DNA of 64,000 nucleotides from Chitinophagaceae bacterium (GCA_016713085.1 JADJPV010000002.1:1612001-1676000); one strand, 5' to 3'. Positions 38,227 to 49,555 are shown, counted from the stretch's first letter. Numbers and translations: made by a program. The notes: generated by a model not told the origin, from the letters alone.

Positions 38227-38257
38227 AGTGGCCGCAAACCCTGTAACATCAACTATT

Positions 38258-39154
38258 TTACTGCACACTGAATGTTTGTGATATCGTATGCAGTTGTCCC
38301 GGCTCTAATACAACTGCATCGGTATAAGCATTTGCAGCTTCCACACAGATAAATGTTTTGTAACCATCATCGGGCATATCGCCAATATTTTTGGCCGTTT
38401 CAATATATGGATTCCACACAACAGTCACCTTACTTCCTGTTTTTGATACAATGAGTTTGCGTTGATACCCGGAGTCTGTTATAACACAATCCTTTTCATG
38501 ATTGATATAGCGCCTGTTTTCTTCTGCGGCAATGGTTAATACTTCTTCCTGCTGCTCCGTTGTTGTGGATGCAAATCCATTGTACCAGGAAGTACCGGCT
38601 AATCCTGCGATTTGAATATTGGTAAGATCGCTGATATTAAAATAGGTATGCAGGGCATCTGTATAAGTAAAGGTTTGATCGCCTGTGTTTTTAATTTGAA
38701 GACGGATGCTAAAAGCAGCACCTGCAATAACTGTGAGCTCTGCTTCAAATAAATAAGGCCACAGTTTCATGGTTTCTTCATTCTCTTTTAACGTAAGCAC
38801 CAATTCTGTACTTCCATCCTGTAACTGCTGTGCTGATTTTACTTTCCACTCTGATAACCTTGCAAAACCATGCTGAGGTTTGCTGCTGTCACTGTCATGC
38901 GGACCAAACCAGGGAAAACAAAGTGGAATACCACCACGAATGGCTTTTCCATTTTCAAACGCACTTGTATCACTCATCCATAATAAATCAGGCTGGCCTG
39001 CCGGTTGAAAACTTAACACATGTGCACCGTATAAAGAGAGGGTGCATTCTGCATGTGCATTCTTGATTTTTACACAGGGAAGAGAGCCGGGTCCTTCAAA
39101 AAAATCCAAATGATCCTTACTGCCAAACTGTTGATTCAATGCTGAAATGTTCAT
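38258..39154 (-). CDS. D-hexose-6-phosphate mutarotase (aldose 1-epimerase family)
   Basis: About 298 aa. It has SLYGAHVLSFQPAGQPDLLW, GKAIRGGIPLCFPWFGPH (substrate phosphate and ring binding), QHGFAR with the catalytic His, HTYFNISD, and the C-terminal VEAANAYTDAVVLEPGQ with the catalytic Glu. Members interconvert anomers of glucose-6-phosphate in the cytoplasm. Two candidate ATGs lie 15 bp apart (39154 and 39169); I use 39154 because the start MNISALNQQFGSKDHLDFFE looks family-like. Confidence 0.93.
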   Translation of the reverse strand: MNISALNQQFGSKDHLDFFEGPGSLPCVKIKNAHAECTLSLYGAHVLSFQPAGQPDLLWMSDTSAFENGKAIRGGIPLCFPWFGPHDSDSSKPQHGFARLSEWKVKSAQQLQDGSTELVLTLKENEETMKLWPYLFEAELTVIAGAAFSIRLQIKNTGDQTFTYTDALHTYFNISDLTNIQIAGLAGTSWYNGFASTTTEQQEEVLTIAAEENRRYINHEKDCVITDSGYQRKLIVSKTGSKVTVVWNPYIETAKNIGDMPDDGYKTFICVEAANAYTDAVVLEPGQLHTISQTFSVQ

Positions 39155-39285
39155 GTTCTTTTTTTGCAAAAGTAGGGGTTATGGTTTTCCCTACCCTGTT
39201 GCAGAATTCAGTCTCCTGATCAAAAGCGGGTCGCATCGTGTCAATTTGTGTAATTGGTGGCCTCCCAAAACAAATCTTCTTTTTA

Positions 39286-42200
39286 TCACCACACTGTCCA
39301 GTCTGTTTCTTTCAATTCATTTCTTGTGGTTGGCCGCTGCCCTCCCCTGGTAATATCTTCAACACGCTTTCCAACATAGGCTTTCAGCTGCGATACAGTT
39401 ATGGTTTTGTATTGCTCCATCGCTTCAAGCAACGCATAACTGAATACACCATTTTGCAGATCGCCTCTTTCCTGTGCAAACTGTACACCGCCTGCTGCTG
39501 CAATTACAACTGCACCTGTTCCCTTTCCTACATTTACAAACAAGGATTGCATGAGTTCAAAACTATTCTGCAGTCCTACGGTTCTTCGTTGATTATTCCC
39601 TTCTTCACTCGATCCACGGTTCACCAGCAAACCCCTGTTACCTGTTTTCAGTTTATTATCCTGTATGGCCAAAAGTTCGTCCTTATCAAGTTCGCCGCTG
39701 TGACAGGCATCGAGCAGTAATAACTTTTTACGTGCAGGAATTCCATCGAGCAGGTTTTCAATTTCTTCATAGGCAATTCCGTTTTCACCGGGCTCACTGA
39801 AGTTTACATTGTAAGCAGACAGATAATAATCGTACTGCCGGCTGAGCATACCATGACCTGAGTAGGCAATAATCACTTTGTCGTTAATGCCGGTTTTGAG
39901 TAAGCGTTGTTTTAATTGGCGCACATTGCTGATGGTTACATCTTTGTTGAATAATGTATCAATTACAATTGCGGGATATTTTTCTTTCAGCTTCAGTGCT
40001 AAATTGCGGATATCTTTTACACACCAGCGAAGGTTATGTGTACTGTCGGCAAATTCATTGATGCCGATACCGGTAAAGTAAACCGTTTCTGTAACAGCCT
40101 TTACAGGAGTATAATTCACATACATGGGCATATGATAACTTTCTGTTCCGTTAACATTGGTAACAGATGTTTCAATACGGTTTTCGCCCTGCGATAAATG
40201 CACGGCAATGGTTGTATCGTATAACTTGCTGCGGCGATGTTTGATGCTGATGCCCTTTAACCCAAACAGCGGCACTTCATTGATCCATACATTAAAATGA
40301 TCGAGCCTGTACATACTGTCGGCTGCATGAATCCTGATTGTCAGTACTTCTTTTTTTTGCTGATAAGTAATTTGTTCCCTGTTTACAAAATCAGCTTCAG
40401 GCACGCTGTATCCATCCGTAAACTGTGCGGTATCGATACCGAGTTTTTTAATGCGTTTAATATAAGCCCGTTTAAAGGAGTTGATAAAAGCAGTATCTGT
40501 ATTTCCAATTGCTTCCAGTACTTTGTCGGGACGGTTATATTTTACATCAAGCTGATCAAAAGTGATGATCTTCTGGTCTTTGGTTACATAATGCAATTGT
40601 TTGGCAGCTGCAGGTGTACACTGGTAATAGCCGGAAGGGAGTTGTGTAAAATAATCAGCACTGTCAATTGCAACAATCCTGTACCTGAATGTAAAATCGT
40701 TGGCTGAATAAAACTTTAGTTCTGAACCGGCGTTTGTATACAGCCATTTCCCATCGTTACTGAAATTCATCTTATACTTACCATCGGGGAAATAATTTTT
40801 CTGAAGCTTACCTGTATTTCTGTTCCATTTCCATAATGTATCCCTGAACCATGCCACATCATATTTACCATCGGGAGTTAACTGCCAGGTAAATGAAAGA
40901 CCTGTGCCTCCGTGTTCTTCAATCAGTTCCATTTTATCCTTACGGAAATCACTGTTCCATACAAAATACTTTCCTGTTATGTCATGTGTTAAAATGGATT
41001 CTCCGTCAGGATAATAGGCAGCTGCATCAACCCAACCTGTATGATTTAATGTAAACAGTATCTGACCACTTACTGCATCCCAACCTTTTGCTGTTTTATC
41101 ATACGATCCGGAAATGATATGCTTCCCATCAGGACTGAACTTTGCCGAAAAAACAGAACCATTATGCCGCATCTTATTCATCAGTTTCCCTGTTTCAGCA
41201 TTCCATGTCCTTACAAAACTATCAGCTGATGCTGTCAGCAATGTTTTTCCATCTGCACTGAATGAAACATCCGTCACCTGGTGCCCGTGTTCAAATTTTT
41301 TGTCAACCCAGCCCTTTTCAATATCCCATGTACAGGCAGCTTTTCCTTCAACACCTGTTGCTAGCATAGTTTTAGCCGGATTAAAATTCATTGCCCGAAT
41401 TAGTGTTGAATGTCCGCTCATTACTTTCATCATTTGTGCGGTTTGCAGGTTCCATAACCTGATGTGATAATCTTTTCCTGCAGTTGCAAGAAGGGAATGA
41501 TCGTTGCTGATACAGGATGCAGTTATTTCCGTTGTATGCCCTTTTACAGAAAAGGTTTGAATTAGTTTACCCGTTGCAAGATCCAATACATTTATTTTCA
41601 TTTTACTTCTTACCAGCAAATATTCTCCATCAATTGAAAACTGAAAAGCGATAACTGCATCACCGATTCCAAAAGAATACAGCATTTTCCCGGTTTTTAC
41701 GTTCCACACTTTCAACACTTCATGAATATTTCTTGTAATGATATATTCACCATTGGGCGAAAATGAAAATTCAGTAGCTGCTGAAGGAATGGTTTGTGCC
41801 GAATCCCGAAATGCAATTTTACTTGAATCGGAAATAGTCAATTGTATCCTGCCTGTTTTCAGGTTCATCAAGTGGGTTACCCATCCCTTATCATTACAGA
41901 GGATACTGTTACCAGCATTATTGAAAACAGCCATGGCCGGATATTGTTTTCTGTCATAATCATCCCCTTTCCCCAATTCGTACAGTTTCTTACCAGTACT
42001 CACCTCCCATACAGCAATTTCTTCGGGCATGATTTTGTTCTGTGTAATGAGGTAAAGGTTATTGTTGGATAATACTCCGGCAAATGCAGAAAACAAACTT
42101 GTTTCAACTTTCAGTCTGCTGATTTCTTTCCTGTTTTTGATATCCCAAATAAAACCGGTTGAATCACGCCATGAATAAGAATATACTTTCGATCCGTCAG

Positions 42201-42844
42201 GACTCATAGAAAATGTGAGTATCTCTGTTTTATTTCCTGAAAAAACATGCAGCTGCTTACCGGTTTTTTATCTCCCATAATTTTACTCCCGGGTCTTTTG
42301 CCGTGGTAGTAACAACTTCTCTACCGTTGGGAGTAATAAGCAATTGTGGATATGCCCACGGGGTAATACCTCCATCACCACAAAACAGTTTGTATATATG
42401 TTGCCCTGTATTACAATCATACAAATGCAGAAAGGTACTGTCAGATATGGATGAAAAAGCCAGTAAACTTTTTCCATCGGGTGTAAAGCTGAATAAATAA
42501 AAAGTGGCCGCATTTTCCAAAAAACGATGAACTTCCTTTCCTGTTTTTAAAGCGTACAATACTGCAACCTTGTCACTTAAAACAGTTACTATTCTTTGAG
42601 TCGGCAAATGATAAACAGGCGTTCTTCCTTTGTCAATTGTGTAAAGCAGTAATCCTGTTTTCTTGTCCCACCCTTTGATTGATTGATCTCTAAACCCGCC
42701 GAATGTTACTGCAACATCAAGATTCCTGTCATAAATAATCTTTTCAGGATAATCAGTGTGTCCATCGGGTAACATCAGTTTAGGTTCCTGTGCAAAGCAA
42801 CTGATAGCCAAAAAAAGTGCAGTGGCAGTTAAAAGCGTTTTCAT
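39286..42844 (-). CDS. Secreted WD40-repeat protein with C-terminal caspase-like (C14) protease domain, one frameshift
   Basis: A reconstructed protein of about 1,185 aa. A signal peptide (MKTLLTATALFLAISCFAQE) is followed by a long beta-propeller region with many WD40 blades (HIRLWNLQT, TWDIEK, SFVRTWNAETGKLM, KGWDAVSGQI). The C-terminal caspase fold runs from ETVYFTGIGINEFADSTHNL to the end, with His in VIIAYSGHG and Cys in LLLLDACHSGE. The frame breaks in the T6 run at 42264-42269 (plus strand); with five, EIKTGKQLHVFSGNKTEIL reads through. Bacterial WD40-caspase fusions are usually cytoplasmic; a signal peptide on this one is noteworthy. Substrate unknown. Confidence 0.88.
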
Positions 42845-43067
42845 TGCATGAACTTACTTCACCCCAATAAAGCAGGAAATGATTTTCATCAGACAAAAAA
42901 TAAAGCCAGCAGCATTCAGTTTATCCGCATGTCCATGGTCAGTTATCCACCTGTTTCTTTGCGATTGTGGCGGGCCGGTTTAAGCAGTGATAAATAAAAA
43001 GCCACATTTGATTAGCAATCAGAAATACCCCCATCTTTGCATTCACCATCAACCACAAAAAAATACC

Positions 43068-43730
43068 ATGCGTAAAACAATTCAGTTTGGAGAGGAAGTA
43101 GCAGGTTATAACATTCCAGTTTTAAATGAACGTGAAATAAGGGCAGCTGCAGGTATTTTGTTCTTAGCCACATTCATTTCTTTAATGATGATCATATTCC
43201 AGAATAATTTTGTACCCATCAAGTATGTCATCACTTTATTTCTCACCGATTTTATCATCCGTGTGTTTATTAACCCCAAATATGCGCCTACTTTAATCAT
43301 CGGGCGCTTGATTGTACGAAACCAGAACCCCGAATATGTGGGTGCAAAACAAAAAAAATTCGCATGGATCATTGGCCTGGTGCTTTCATTCACCATGTTT
43401 ATTTTTATGGTGCTGGTAAATTCATACAGCCCCATAACAGGTATTGTTTGTTTAATCTGCCTCATCTTCCTGTTCTTTGAATCAGCATTTGGTATTTGCC
43501 TGGGATGTATTGTTTATAAGTGGGTGTATAAAGAAAAGGCCCAGTACTGCCCTGGTGAAGTGTGCGATGTAAAAGCAAAACAGGACATTCAAAAAACATC
43601 TCTTGTTCAATTACTGATTGTAGCAGGCTTTATTGCTTACATTTTTATTACTGCATCGCTGTTCAATGAAAAGTTTAAAGAAAAGCCCTATGATTTGTTT
43701 GGAATATTTGGGAATGCGCAAAAGAAATAA
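43068..43730 (+). CDS. DUF4395 membrane protein
   Basis: About 220 aa from MRKTIQFGEEVAGYNIPVLN. The frame is open 27 codons further upstream but those do not look like protein. Four to five membrane segments occur in two blocks (FLATFISLMMIIFQNN; WIIGLVLSFTMFIFMVLVNS; LICLIFLFFESAFGICLGCI; LLIVAGFIAYIFITASLF), typical of DUF4395. The conserved cysteines CLGCIVYKW and YCPGEVCD could bind metal. It is divergent from the WD40-caspase gene. Function unknown. Confidence 0.85.
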   Translation: MRKTIQFGEEVAGYNIPVLNEREIRAAAGILFLATFISLMMIIFQNNFVPIKYVITLFLTDFIIRVFINPKYAPTLIIGRLIVRNQNPEYVGAKQKKFAWIIGLVLSFTMFIFMVLVNSYSPITGIVCLICLIFLFFESAFGICLGCIVYKWVYKEKAQYCPGEVCDVKAKQDIQKTSLVQLLIVAGFIAYIFITASLFNEKFKEKPYDLFGIFGNAQKK

Positions 43731-43927
43731 GATGCCTGTTCATTATTGCCTGACAACAGGAAGGCTTGTGGCCTCCTGAACGAATCCTTCCGGTGAGTAA
43801 ACTGCAATGCTGCTACAACCATTTCCCCTGCCCTGCTACATGCAACTACCTGTTTCCACTTATTTTATTTATATGGTACAATAAAATCAAATCGAATACA
43901 CGAGTTTTACGTTCGTTAAACCGTACC

Positions 43928-45813
43928 ATGCCGTTTACTACAATCAAAGAAAGCAATTTCACCCGTATCTCATTGCTCTGTTTAGTTACAGCGCTGTTGC
44001 TTTCGCTGGCAGTGATTTTTTTATGGGTGGCCGATTTACCCGGTCTCATGAAATACGGTATGCATCAGTCAATAACAAAATTCAATACAGCACTCTCAGC
44101 TTTATTAACCGGCATTTCTTTCCTGCTCATCACTCTCGGTAAACAGAAAAGAACTGCGTTGGTTCTTGCACTGCTTGTTTTGCTTATCAGCTGTATTACG
44201 CTTGCTGAATATGCTTTTCATTTTAATGCAGGCATTGATGAATTGTTTTTTAAAGATGCTGTTACACCCGTTGCAAACTACCCCGGCCGTATGTCGCTTG
44301 GTTCGGCCCTGCAATTTTTGGTACTGCCCTTTGTATTGCTGAGCATTGCGTATAAAAAAGAAAAGTTCATTACTGAATTGTTGCTTATTCCGCTGTGGAG
44401 TGTTTCCTTCATCATTGTAATGGGGTATTTTTTCCAGTTGGGAAAATCGGTTTCCTTTAACGGTTATTCCAAATTGTCGCTGCTTGCAGTATTGATCAGC
44501 TTCCTGCTTATAAGCGCTGTCTTCTTTGGCAAATCGGAAAATGGTTTTTTGGCACCTTTTACTAAAAAAACAAGTGCCGCAAAAGTAAATGGCCGTGCAC
44601 TTATCATCAGTATTTTTTTAAGCCTGGCCTTTGGATGGCTCCGTTTACAGGGCGAGCTCTACGGTTTGTATGTACATAACTTCGGCATTGTGCTCATGGG
44701 TTTTTTTATTGTACTCATGCTTATCTATATTACCCGTTTCAATACCATCCGCTTAAACAGGGCCGAAGAACAGATTAAACGGGAAAAAGAACTGTCAGAA
44801 AATGTATTGGGCAGTATTCCCGGTATCTTTTATCTATTCGATTCCAACGGAACACTCTTAAAAAAAAATAACCTCTTTGCCAAAATAACCGGTTATGAAG
44901 AGCAGCAAATTGAACGCATGCATCCTCTCGATTTTTTTGAAGAAACAAAAAAACAACGCATGCAGCAACTCATTGCAGCCGTTTTTGAGAAAGGTAGTGT
45001 TACAGCAGAAGAACTGTTCGTTACCAAGAGCGGCCGCAAAATACCCATGTTATTTACAGCCGTAAGGATGATGTACGACGGGCAGCCCTGTGTTGTTGGT
45101 ACAGGCCTGGATATTTCTGAACGTAAAAAGCTGAGGAAGAAGTGCAGTTGGTAAATGCACAGTTAAGGGAACTGACCAAACATATGGAAAACCTGCGTGA
45201 AGAAGAACGTCTGCATATTGCCCGTGAAATTCATGATGAACTGGGACAGCAGATAACCGTGTTAAAAGTGAATTTGGGCTGGCTGCAGAACAATGCAGAA
45301 GCAGATAAAGCAGAGAAACAGGAACGTTTGGCAAAAATGATGGAGTTGTCGGATAAAACCATTCATACCATCCGTAAAATATCTACTGATCTCCGCCCGC
45401 CCGTAATTAATGATCTCGGTTTGGCAGAAGCATTGAAGCTTTCTGCAAAAGAATTTCAAAGTCAAACAGGCATCAACGTAAATTTTTATACCGAGCTCGA
45501 CATGCTGCAACTTTCTTCTGCAACAGCTACTGCACTTTACCGTATTTACCAGGAATGTTTAACCAATATTGCCCGTTTTGCAAAAGCAACTGTGGTTGAA
45601 TCATCACTTGATCTGCACGATGGCACCTTGCTCTTATCAGTGAGTGATAATGGAAGAGGGTTTTCAATAGAAGAACTTACACAACGGAAAACACTGGGTG
45701 TAATTGGTATGCGTGAACGGGCATTTATGATTGGCGGCGTTTTCAGCATTCACAGTGAACCCGGCGAAGGCACCCATGTACAGGTGACGGTTACTTTAGA
45801 AAATGATTTGTAA
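43928..45813 (+). CDS. Membrane sensor histidine kinase with PAS domain (HisKA_3 type), one frameshift
   Basis: Reconstructed to about 628 aa from MPFTTIKESNFTRI. The N-terminal half has about eight membrane segments. A PAS domain follows (LPGIFYLFDSNGTLL-like: SIPGIFYLFDSNGTLLKKNN), then the dimerisation helix EERLHIAREIHDELGQQ with the phospho-accepting His, and an ATPase domain (VSDNGRGFSIEE, GVIGMRERA). The frame breaks in the A5 run at 45125-45129; six A's give ERKKAEEEVQLVNAQLR. HisKA_3 kinases partner with NarL/LuxR-type regulators; none is adjacent in this window. Confidence 0.86.
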
Positions 45814-45905
45814 AGACATCCTCTTCTCTCTCAGCATCCCTGTTATTGAATCTTTGTTGGCTGGCTACTAACAATGCCGGATATTTATCCTTTAATTCTT
45901 TTGTA

Positions 45906-47060
45906 ATGACCAAACCATCTCCCTTTCCGCTTTTTATCACTGCTTTTCTCCTGCTCTTTGTTTCCCTGCACAGTTTTGCACAAACAGAAAAAGCGGAAGC
46001 AGGCATTCAGGAAATTATGCAGCAAAATAATGTAGTTGGTCTTTCAGTTGCAGTGGTTAAAAAAGGAAAGATCATTTATACGCATTCCTTCGGTATGAAA
46101 GATGTAGAATCGAATACTCCCTTAACAGATGATTGTCTTTTCCGCATAGCCTCTATCTCTAAATCCTTTTCGGCAACTTCCATTATGCAATTAGTGGAAG
46201 CAAAAAAACTTTCATTAGATGATGATGTAAGCAAGCTGGTTGACTTTGCAGTACGGAACCCCAGGTTTCCCAAAACAGTGATCACACTCCGCATGATCTT
46301 ATCGCACCGTTCAAGCATTAACGACAGCCAGGGCTATTTTACACTCGATGCAATCAATCCTGCAAAGAATCCTAACTGGATAAACTGTTACAGCGATTAC
46401 GAACCGGGAACAGGTTACCGTTACTGCAATCTGAATTATAATATGGTGGGTACAATCATAGAAAAAATTTCTGGTGAACGTTTTGATCAGTATGTGAAAC
46501 ATCATATTCTCGATCCACTCGGATTGTATGGCGGTTACTGTGTTGACTCACTTGATAAAACCCGCTTTGCTACTATTTATGAATACAATGATTCAACAAA
46601 GAAATTAGAGGCTGCACCTGCGGCTTATAATCCCCGCAGTGAAGAAATTGCCAATTATGTTATGGGCTACAGCACTCCCATCTTTTCCCCAACAGGTGGC
46701 ATGAAGATTACTGCCACCGACCTGGCAAAGTACATGATCATGCACATGAAACAGGGACGTTCAAAAGGAACAAAAATCATATCGAAGAAGAGTGCACATG
46801 AAATGCAAACGAAACTTTCTGATAAAGAAGGATATGGTATGGCCATTATGACATCAGACAATCTCATCAATGGAAAAACAATGAAGGGGCATACGGGTTC
46901 AGCGTACGGTCTGTACAGCACCATGTTTTTTCATCCAAAAGAAAAATTCGGGATCGTTGTTATTACCAATGGGTGCAACCCCGGTTATACTGATGGCTTT
47001 CAGACAACAATCAGGAAAACGGTGAACTGTTTGTATGATGCGTTTATATCAGGTAATTAA
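45906..47060 (+). CDS. Serine hydrolase, beta-lactamase class C/PBP4-like family, secreted
   Basis: About 384 aa from MTKPSPFPLFITAFLLLFVS (the frame's earlier ATG would mask the signal peptide). SxxK motif is SISKS with the nucleophile Ser (FRIASISKSFSA), the YxN-like motif is YCNLNYNMVG, and the third motif is HTGSAYG. The family includes class C beta-lactamases, esterases and D-amino acid peptidases; sequence alone does not separate them. Expected in the periplasm. Confidence 0.9.
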   Translation: MTKPSPFPLFITAFLLLFVSLHSFAQTEKAEAGIQEIMQQNNVVGLSVAVVKKGKIIYTHSFGMKDVESNTPLTDDCLFRIASISKSFSATSIMQLVEAKKLSLDDDVSKLVDFAVRNPRFPKTVITLRMILSHRSSINDSQGYFTLDAINPAKNPNWINCYSDYEPGTGYRYCNLNYNMVGTIIEKISGERFDQYVKHHILDPLGLYGGYCVDSLDKTRFATIYEYNDSTKKLEAAPAAYNPRSEEIANYVMGYSTPIFSPTGGMKITATDLAKYMIMHMKQGRSKGTKIISKKSAHEMQTKLSDKEGYGMAIMTSDNLINGKTMKGHTGSAYGLYSTMFFHPKEKFGIVVITNGCNPGYTDGFQTTIRKTVNCLYDAFISGN

Positions 47061-47205
47061 GTTGTAAGGAATCTTTGCAGCTGAACGTTCAGCAAAGACA
47101 ATGAATCTGAATGATGCAAATCATTGCAATGATTGACAAATCTCAGTGGTCATTTAATTTCTTTCACCTAACATTAGGTGGCTCCAATGAAACGGAGAGC
47201 ACAGC

Positions 47206-48936
47206 ATGAAATACCTTCCTCTTTCCCTGCTCATTCTGCTTGCAGGTGTGCAGTTATCTTTTGCGCAGCAAAGGGTTTATAAAACAGATAACTTTCTTAT
47301 TCATTACGATTCGTCTGACGTTCCATCGAATAAGGATCACCGGTATACTTCGCTGCAGGCAAAGCATACAACAGCAGCCGTTCCCTATTATATCCAGGAT
47401 ATGGGTCTCTACCTGCAGACTGCCTTTGATAAATATGTATCACTTGGTCTTACAGCAAAAATGCAGGAAGCCGAATTTTATGAGCGTGAAGTAAAAGAAA
47501 AAAAAGCAGCCCCCACTTTGTTGAAGATTCTCATTTATGTGGAAGATATCAAAGACGCCAATGGAAAATCAATTGATGGCGAAACCTCATCGGCCAGTAT
47601 TAAGATCAACACATTGGTTCCACCCGAACGTGGCATGAGTACAGCCCTTGCTTTACAGAAAACCTGCACACATGAACTGCTGCACTATGTAACCATGAAA
47701 CACTACAGTCTTGTAGCTGCAGGTATGGCTACCAAATGGTGGTGGGAAGCTTTGGCTGTTCAGGCCGACCGTTTGGTCTTTCCCAATAACAAACCGTATG
47801 AAGCAGAGCAGTATGCGGGTGAAAGCAGTCAGAATCTTTCATTCGTTCTGCACCGTTCATGGGATGATTGCAACGAAGAACCCAACTGGTATACAGCAGG
47901 TGGTTTTCTCAGTTATCTACTGTATTACAGGCCCGGTGCACATGCCGATTTCAAAGAATTCTTTTTTCGCCCCACTCAGAATAAAACTTCTTATACCAGA
48001 ACCGTGCTTGATACTTATGTAAAAGAACTGGGAGCTGTAAGCATTGGCCGGGAATATCATAACTATATTAAGTGGTGTTACGACAATAAAGGGTTTGCCG
48101 CCATTGACACGTCACCTGCTGCCCTTGCAGGAAATGCACATACGCAACTGATCAGGCTTGATGAAAAGTTTACAGCTGATACAGTTACAACTACCATCCC
48201 CTATATGGCTGCAAAAATCTACCGGTTAAAAAATATGGAGATCAAAAAGAAAACCATCATTGTAAAAAACAATACGCAATCGGAGAATGTGCTGATGTAT
48301 GTTTACAGTTGCATACCCGGAAGCAGAAAAGAACTGATGACCCTGCGTTCTGCTTTAACCGGTGACAGTTTGATCTTTCATTACCAGGATAAACGGCAAT
48401 GGCTCGACATTGTATCCATCAATGCTTCCAATGGTGAAACAGCAACAGCAAGTCTCATTGTTATTGATGCAGTAATGGCCGAAGGTGATTATAAAGGGAA
48501 GGTTGAATTTGGCGATGATAACAGTAAGATGAAATCGAAATACAGTATTACCCTTTCAGATCTGCACATCATCATTGATGAAAAAAACCAGGCAACAGGA
48601 AGCATCGAATTTCACATGGAATATCCAAAGGATGGAATGCTGGCCGAGTGTACCGATTTCCAGGGAAGAGTTGATGCTTATGGAAATTTTATTTTAAAGG
48701 GAAGAGTAAAAGAAACCAGCTTTCCTAAATGCAAAGAGGGATGTTGCACATTTGAATTAATTAAACAGGGAAGCCCCTGCATGAAAGCAACCAAATACCT
48801 GTACTGGCATTTTACCGGAAAGGTGAAGATAACGGCAATCCAAAAAGAAATTGAGGGTAACATCATTGTATCGCAATCGGCACAAATGCCGAAGGGTGAT
48901 AAAGCCATGCTGAAATATGCTGTAAGTACAAATTAA
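47206..48936 (+). CDS. Secreted putative zinc metallopeptidase (HExxH) with C-terminal beta domain
   Basis: A 576-aa protein with a signal peptide (MKYLPLSLLILLAGVQLSFA). The zinc-site motif HELLH lies near residue 164 (TCTHELLHYVTMKHYS), and about 20 residues on is KWWWEALAVQAD, whose Glu fits a gluzincin third ligand. The region after about residue 330 lacks peptidase motifs and is beta-rich; cysteines cluster in FPKCKEGCCTFELI. I infer peptidase activity from the motif pair and do not recognise a named family. Confidence 0.65.
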   Translation: MKYLPLSLLILLAGVQLSFAQQRVYKTDNFLIHYDSSDVPSNKDHRYTSLQAKHTTAAVPYYIQDMGLYLQTAFDKYVSLGLTAKMQEAEFYEREVKEKKAAPTLLKILIYVEDIKDANGKSIDGETSSASIKINTLVPPERGMSTALALQKTCTHELLHYVTMKHYSLVAAGMATKWWWEALAVQADRLVFPNNKPYEAEQYAGESSQNLSFVLHRSWDDCNEEPNWYTAGGFLSYLLYYRPGAHADFKEFFFRPTQNKTSYTRTVLDTYVKELGAVSIGREYHNYIKWCYDNKGFAAIDTSPAALAGNAHTQLIRLDEKFTADTVTTTIPYMAAKIYRLKNMEIKKKTIIVKNNTQSENVLMYVYSCIPGSRKELMTLRSALTGDSLIFHYQDKRQWLDIVSINASNGETATASLIVIDAVMAEGDYKGKVEFGDDNSKMKSKYSITLSDLHIIIDEKNQATGSIEFHMEYPKDGMLAECTDFQGRVDAYGNFILKGRVKETSFPKCKEGCCTFELIKQGSPCMKATKYLYWHFTGKVKITAIQKEIEGNIIVSQSAQMPKGDKAMLKYAVSTN

Positions 48937-49003
48937 ATTTATTAAGTCGCTGTTATTCTGCAACCGGCAATGGCAGATTTTTTATATTTATAAAAAATAC
49001 ACC

Positions 49004-49555
49004 ATGCTGAAAACTGTGTTCTTCTTTTTTTGTCTTGTTTATTTCGCAGGAGCATTTGCTCAGGCTGATAATAACACAACATTTGCCCGTTATATAAAAA
49101 TATTACCGGGCGACAGTTTGCTCAAACTAAAAGAACCGGTTAAAAATCAGCTGACCAAATTAATCAGTGTTACAAAGCAACAGCATTTGATTTTTAATGG
49201 TGCAGATAAAAATGCAAACATCAATACCGGGCGCTGGCTTGCTGCCCGGCAAAAACAGGATTTGTACAGGGTGGACTTATCTTATTTAGTAAGTAAATAC
49301 ATTGGCGAGACGGAAAAAAACCTGGAACACATATTTAACACAGCTGAAGAAAAGAACTGGGTATTGTTTTTTGATGAAGCAGATGCCTTGTTTGGTAAGC
49401 GTACAAATACAGCAACAGAAAAAGAAAGTAACAGTAACCAGACTTATTTCCTGCAACGGATAAAAGAATTCAAAGGAACTGTTGTCATCGCCTGTACGGG
49501 AGAAGATTGTTTATCAAAAATCGCTAAGCAGAACTTTACACTGATAAAACAATAA
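49004..49555 (+). CDS. Exported protein with degenerate AAA+ ATPase-like domain
   Basis: A 183-aa protein with a signal peptide (MLKTVFFFFCLVYFAGAFAQ, cleaved near 20). Residues 86-107 (DLYRVDLSYLVSKYIGETEK, NL) and Walker B with arginine context (VLFFDEADALFGKR, 120-133) are clear AAA+ signatures. Where the P-loop GxxGxGKT should be, about residues 65-76, it reads NGADKNANINTG: no lysine-threonine pair. The sensor-1 strand GTVVIACTGEDC is present, but the C-terminal lid is missing. An AAA+ fold outside the cytoplasm without a P-loop should not hydrolyse ATP; it may act as a binding or scaffold module. Confidence 0.72.
   Translation: MLKTVFFFFCLVYFAGAFAQADNNTTFARYIKILPGDSLLKLKEPVKNQLTKLISVTKQQHLIFNGADKNANINTGRWLAARQKQDLYRVDLSYLVSKYIGETEKNLEHIFNTAEEKNWVLFFDEADALFGKRTNTATEKESNSNQTYFLQRIKEFKGTVVIACTGEDCLSKIAKQNFTLIKQ

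Noticed and set aside
49004..49555. Reading the AAA+-like gene as the truncated end of a larger ATPase
   Set aside because: It has its own start and signal peptide and no ATPase coding sequence lies upstream in any frame.
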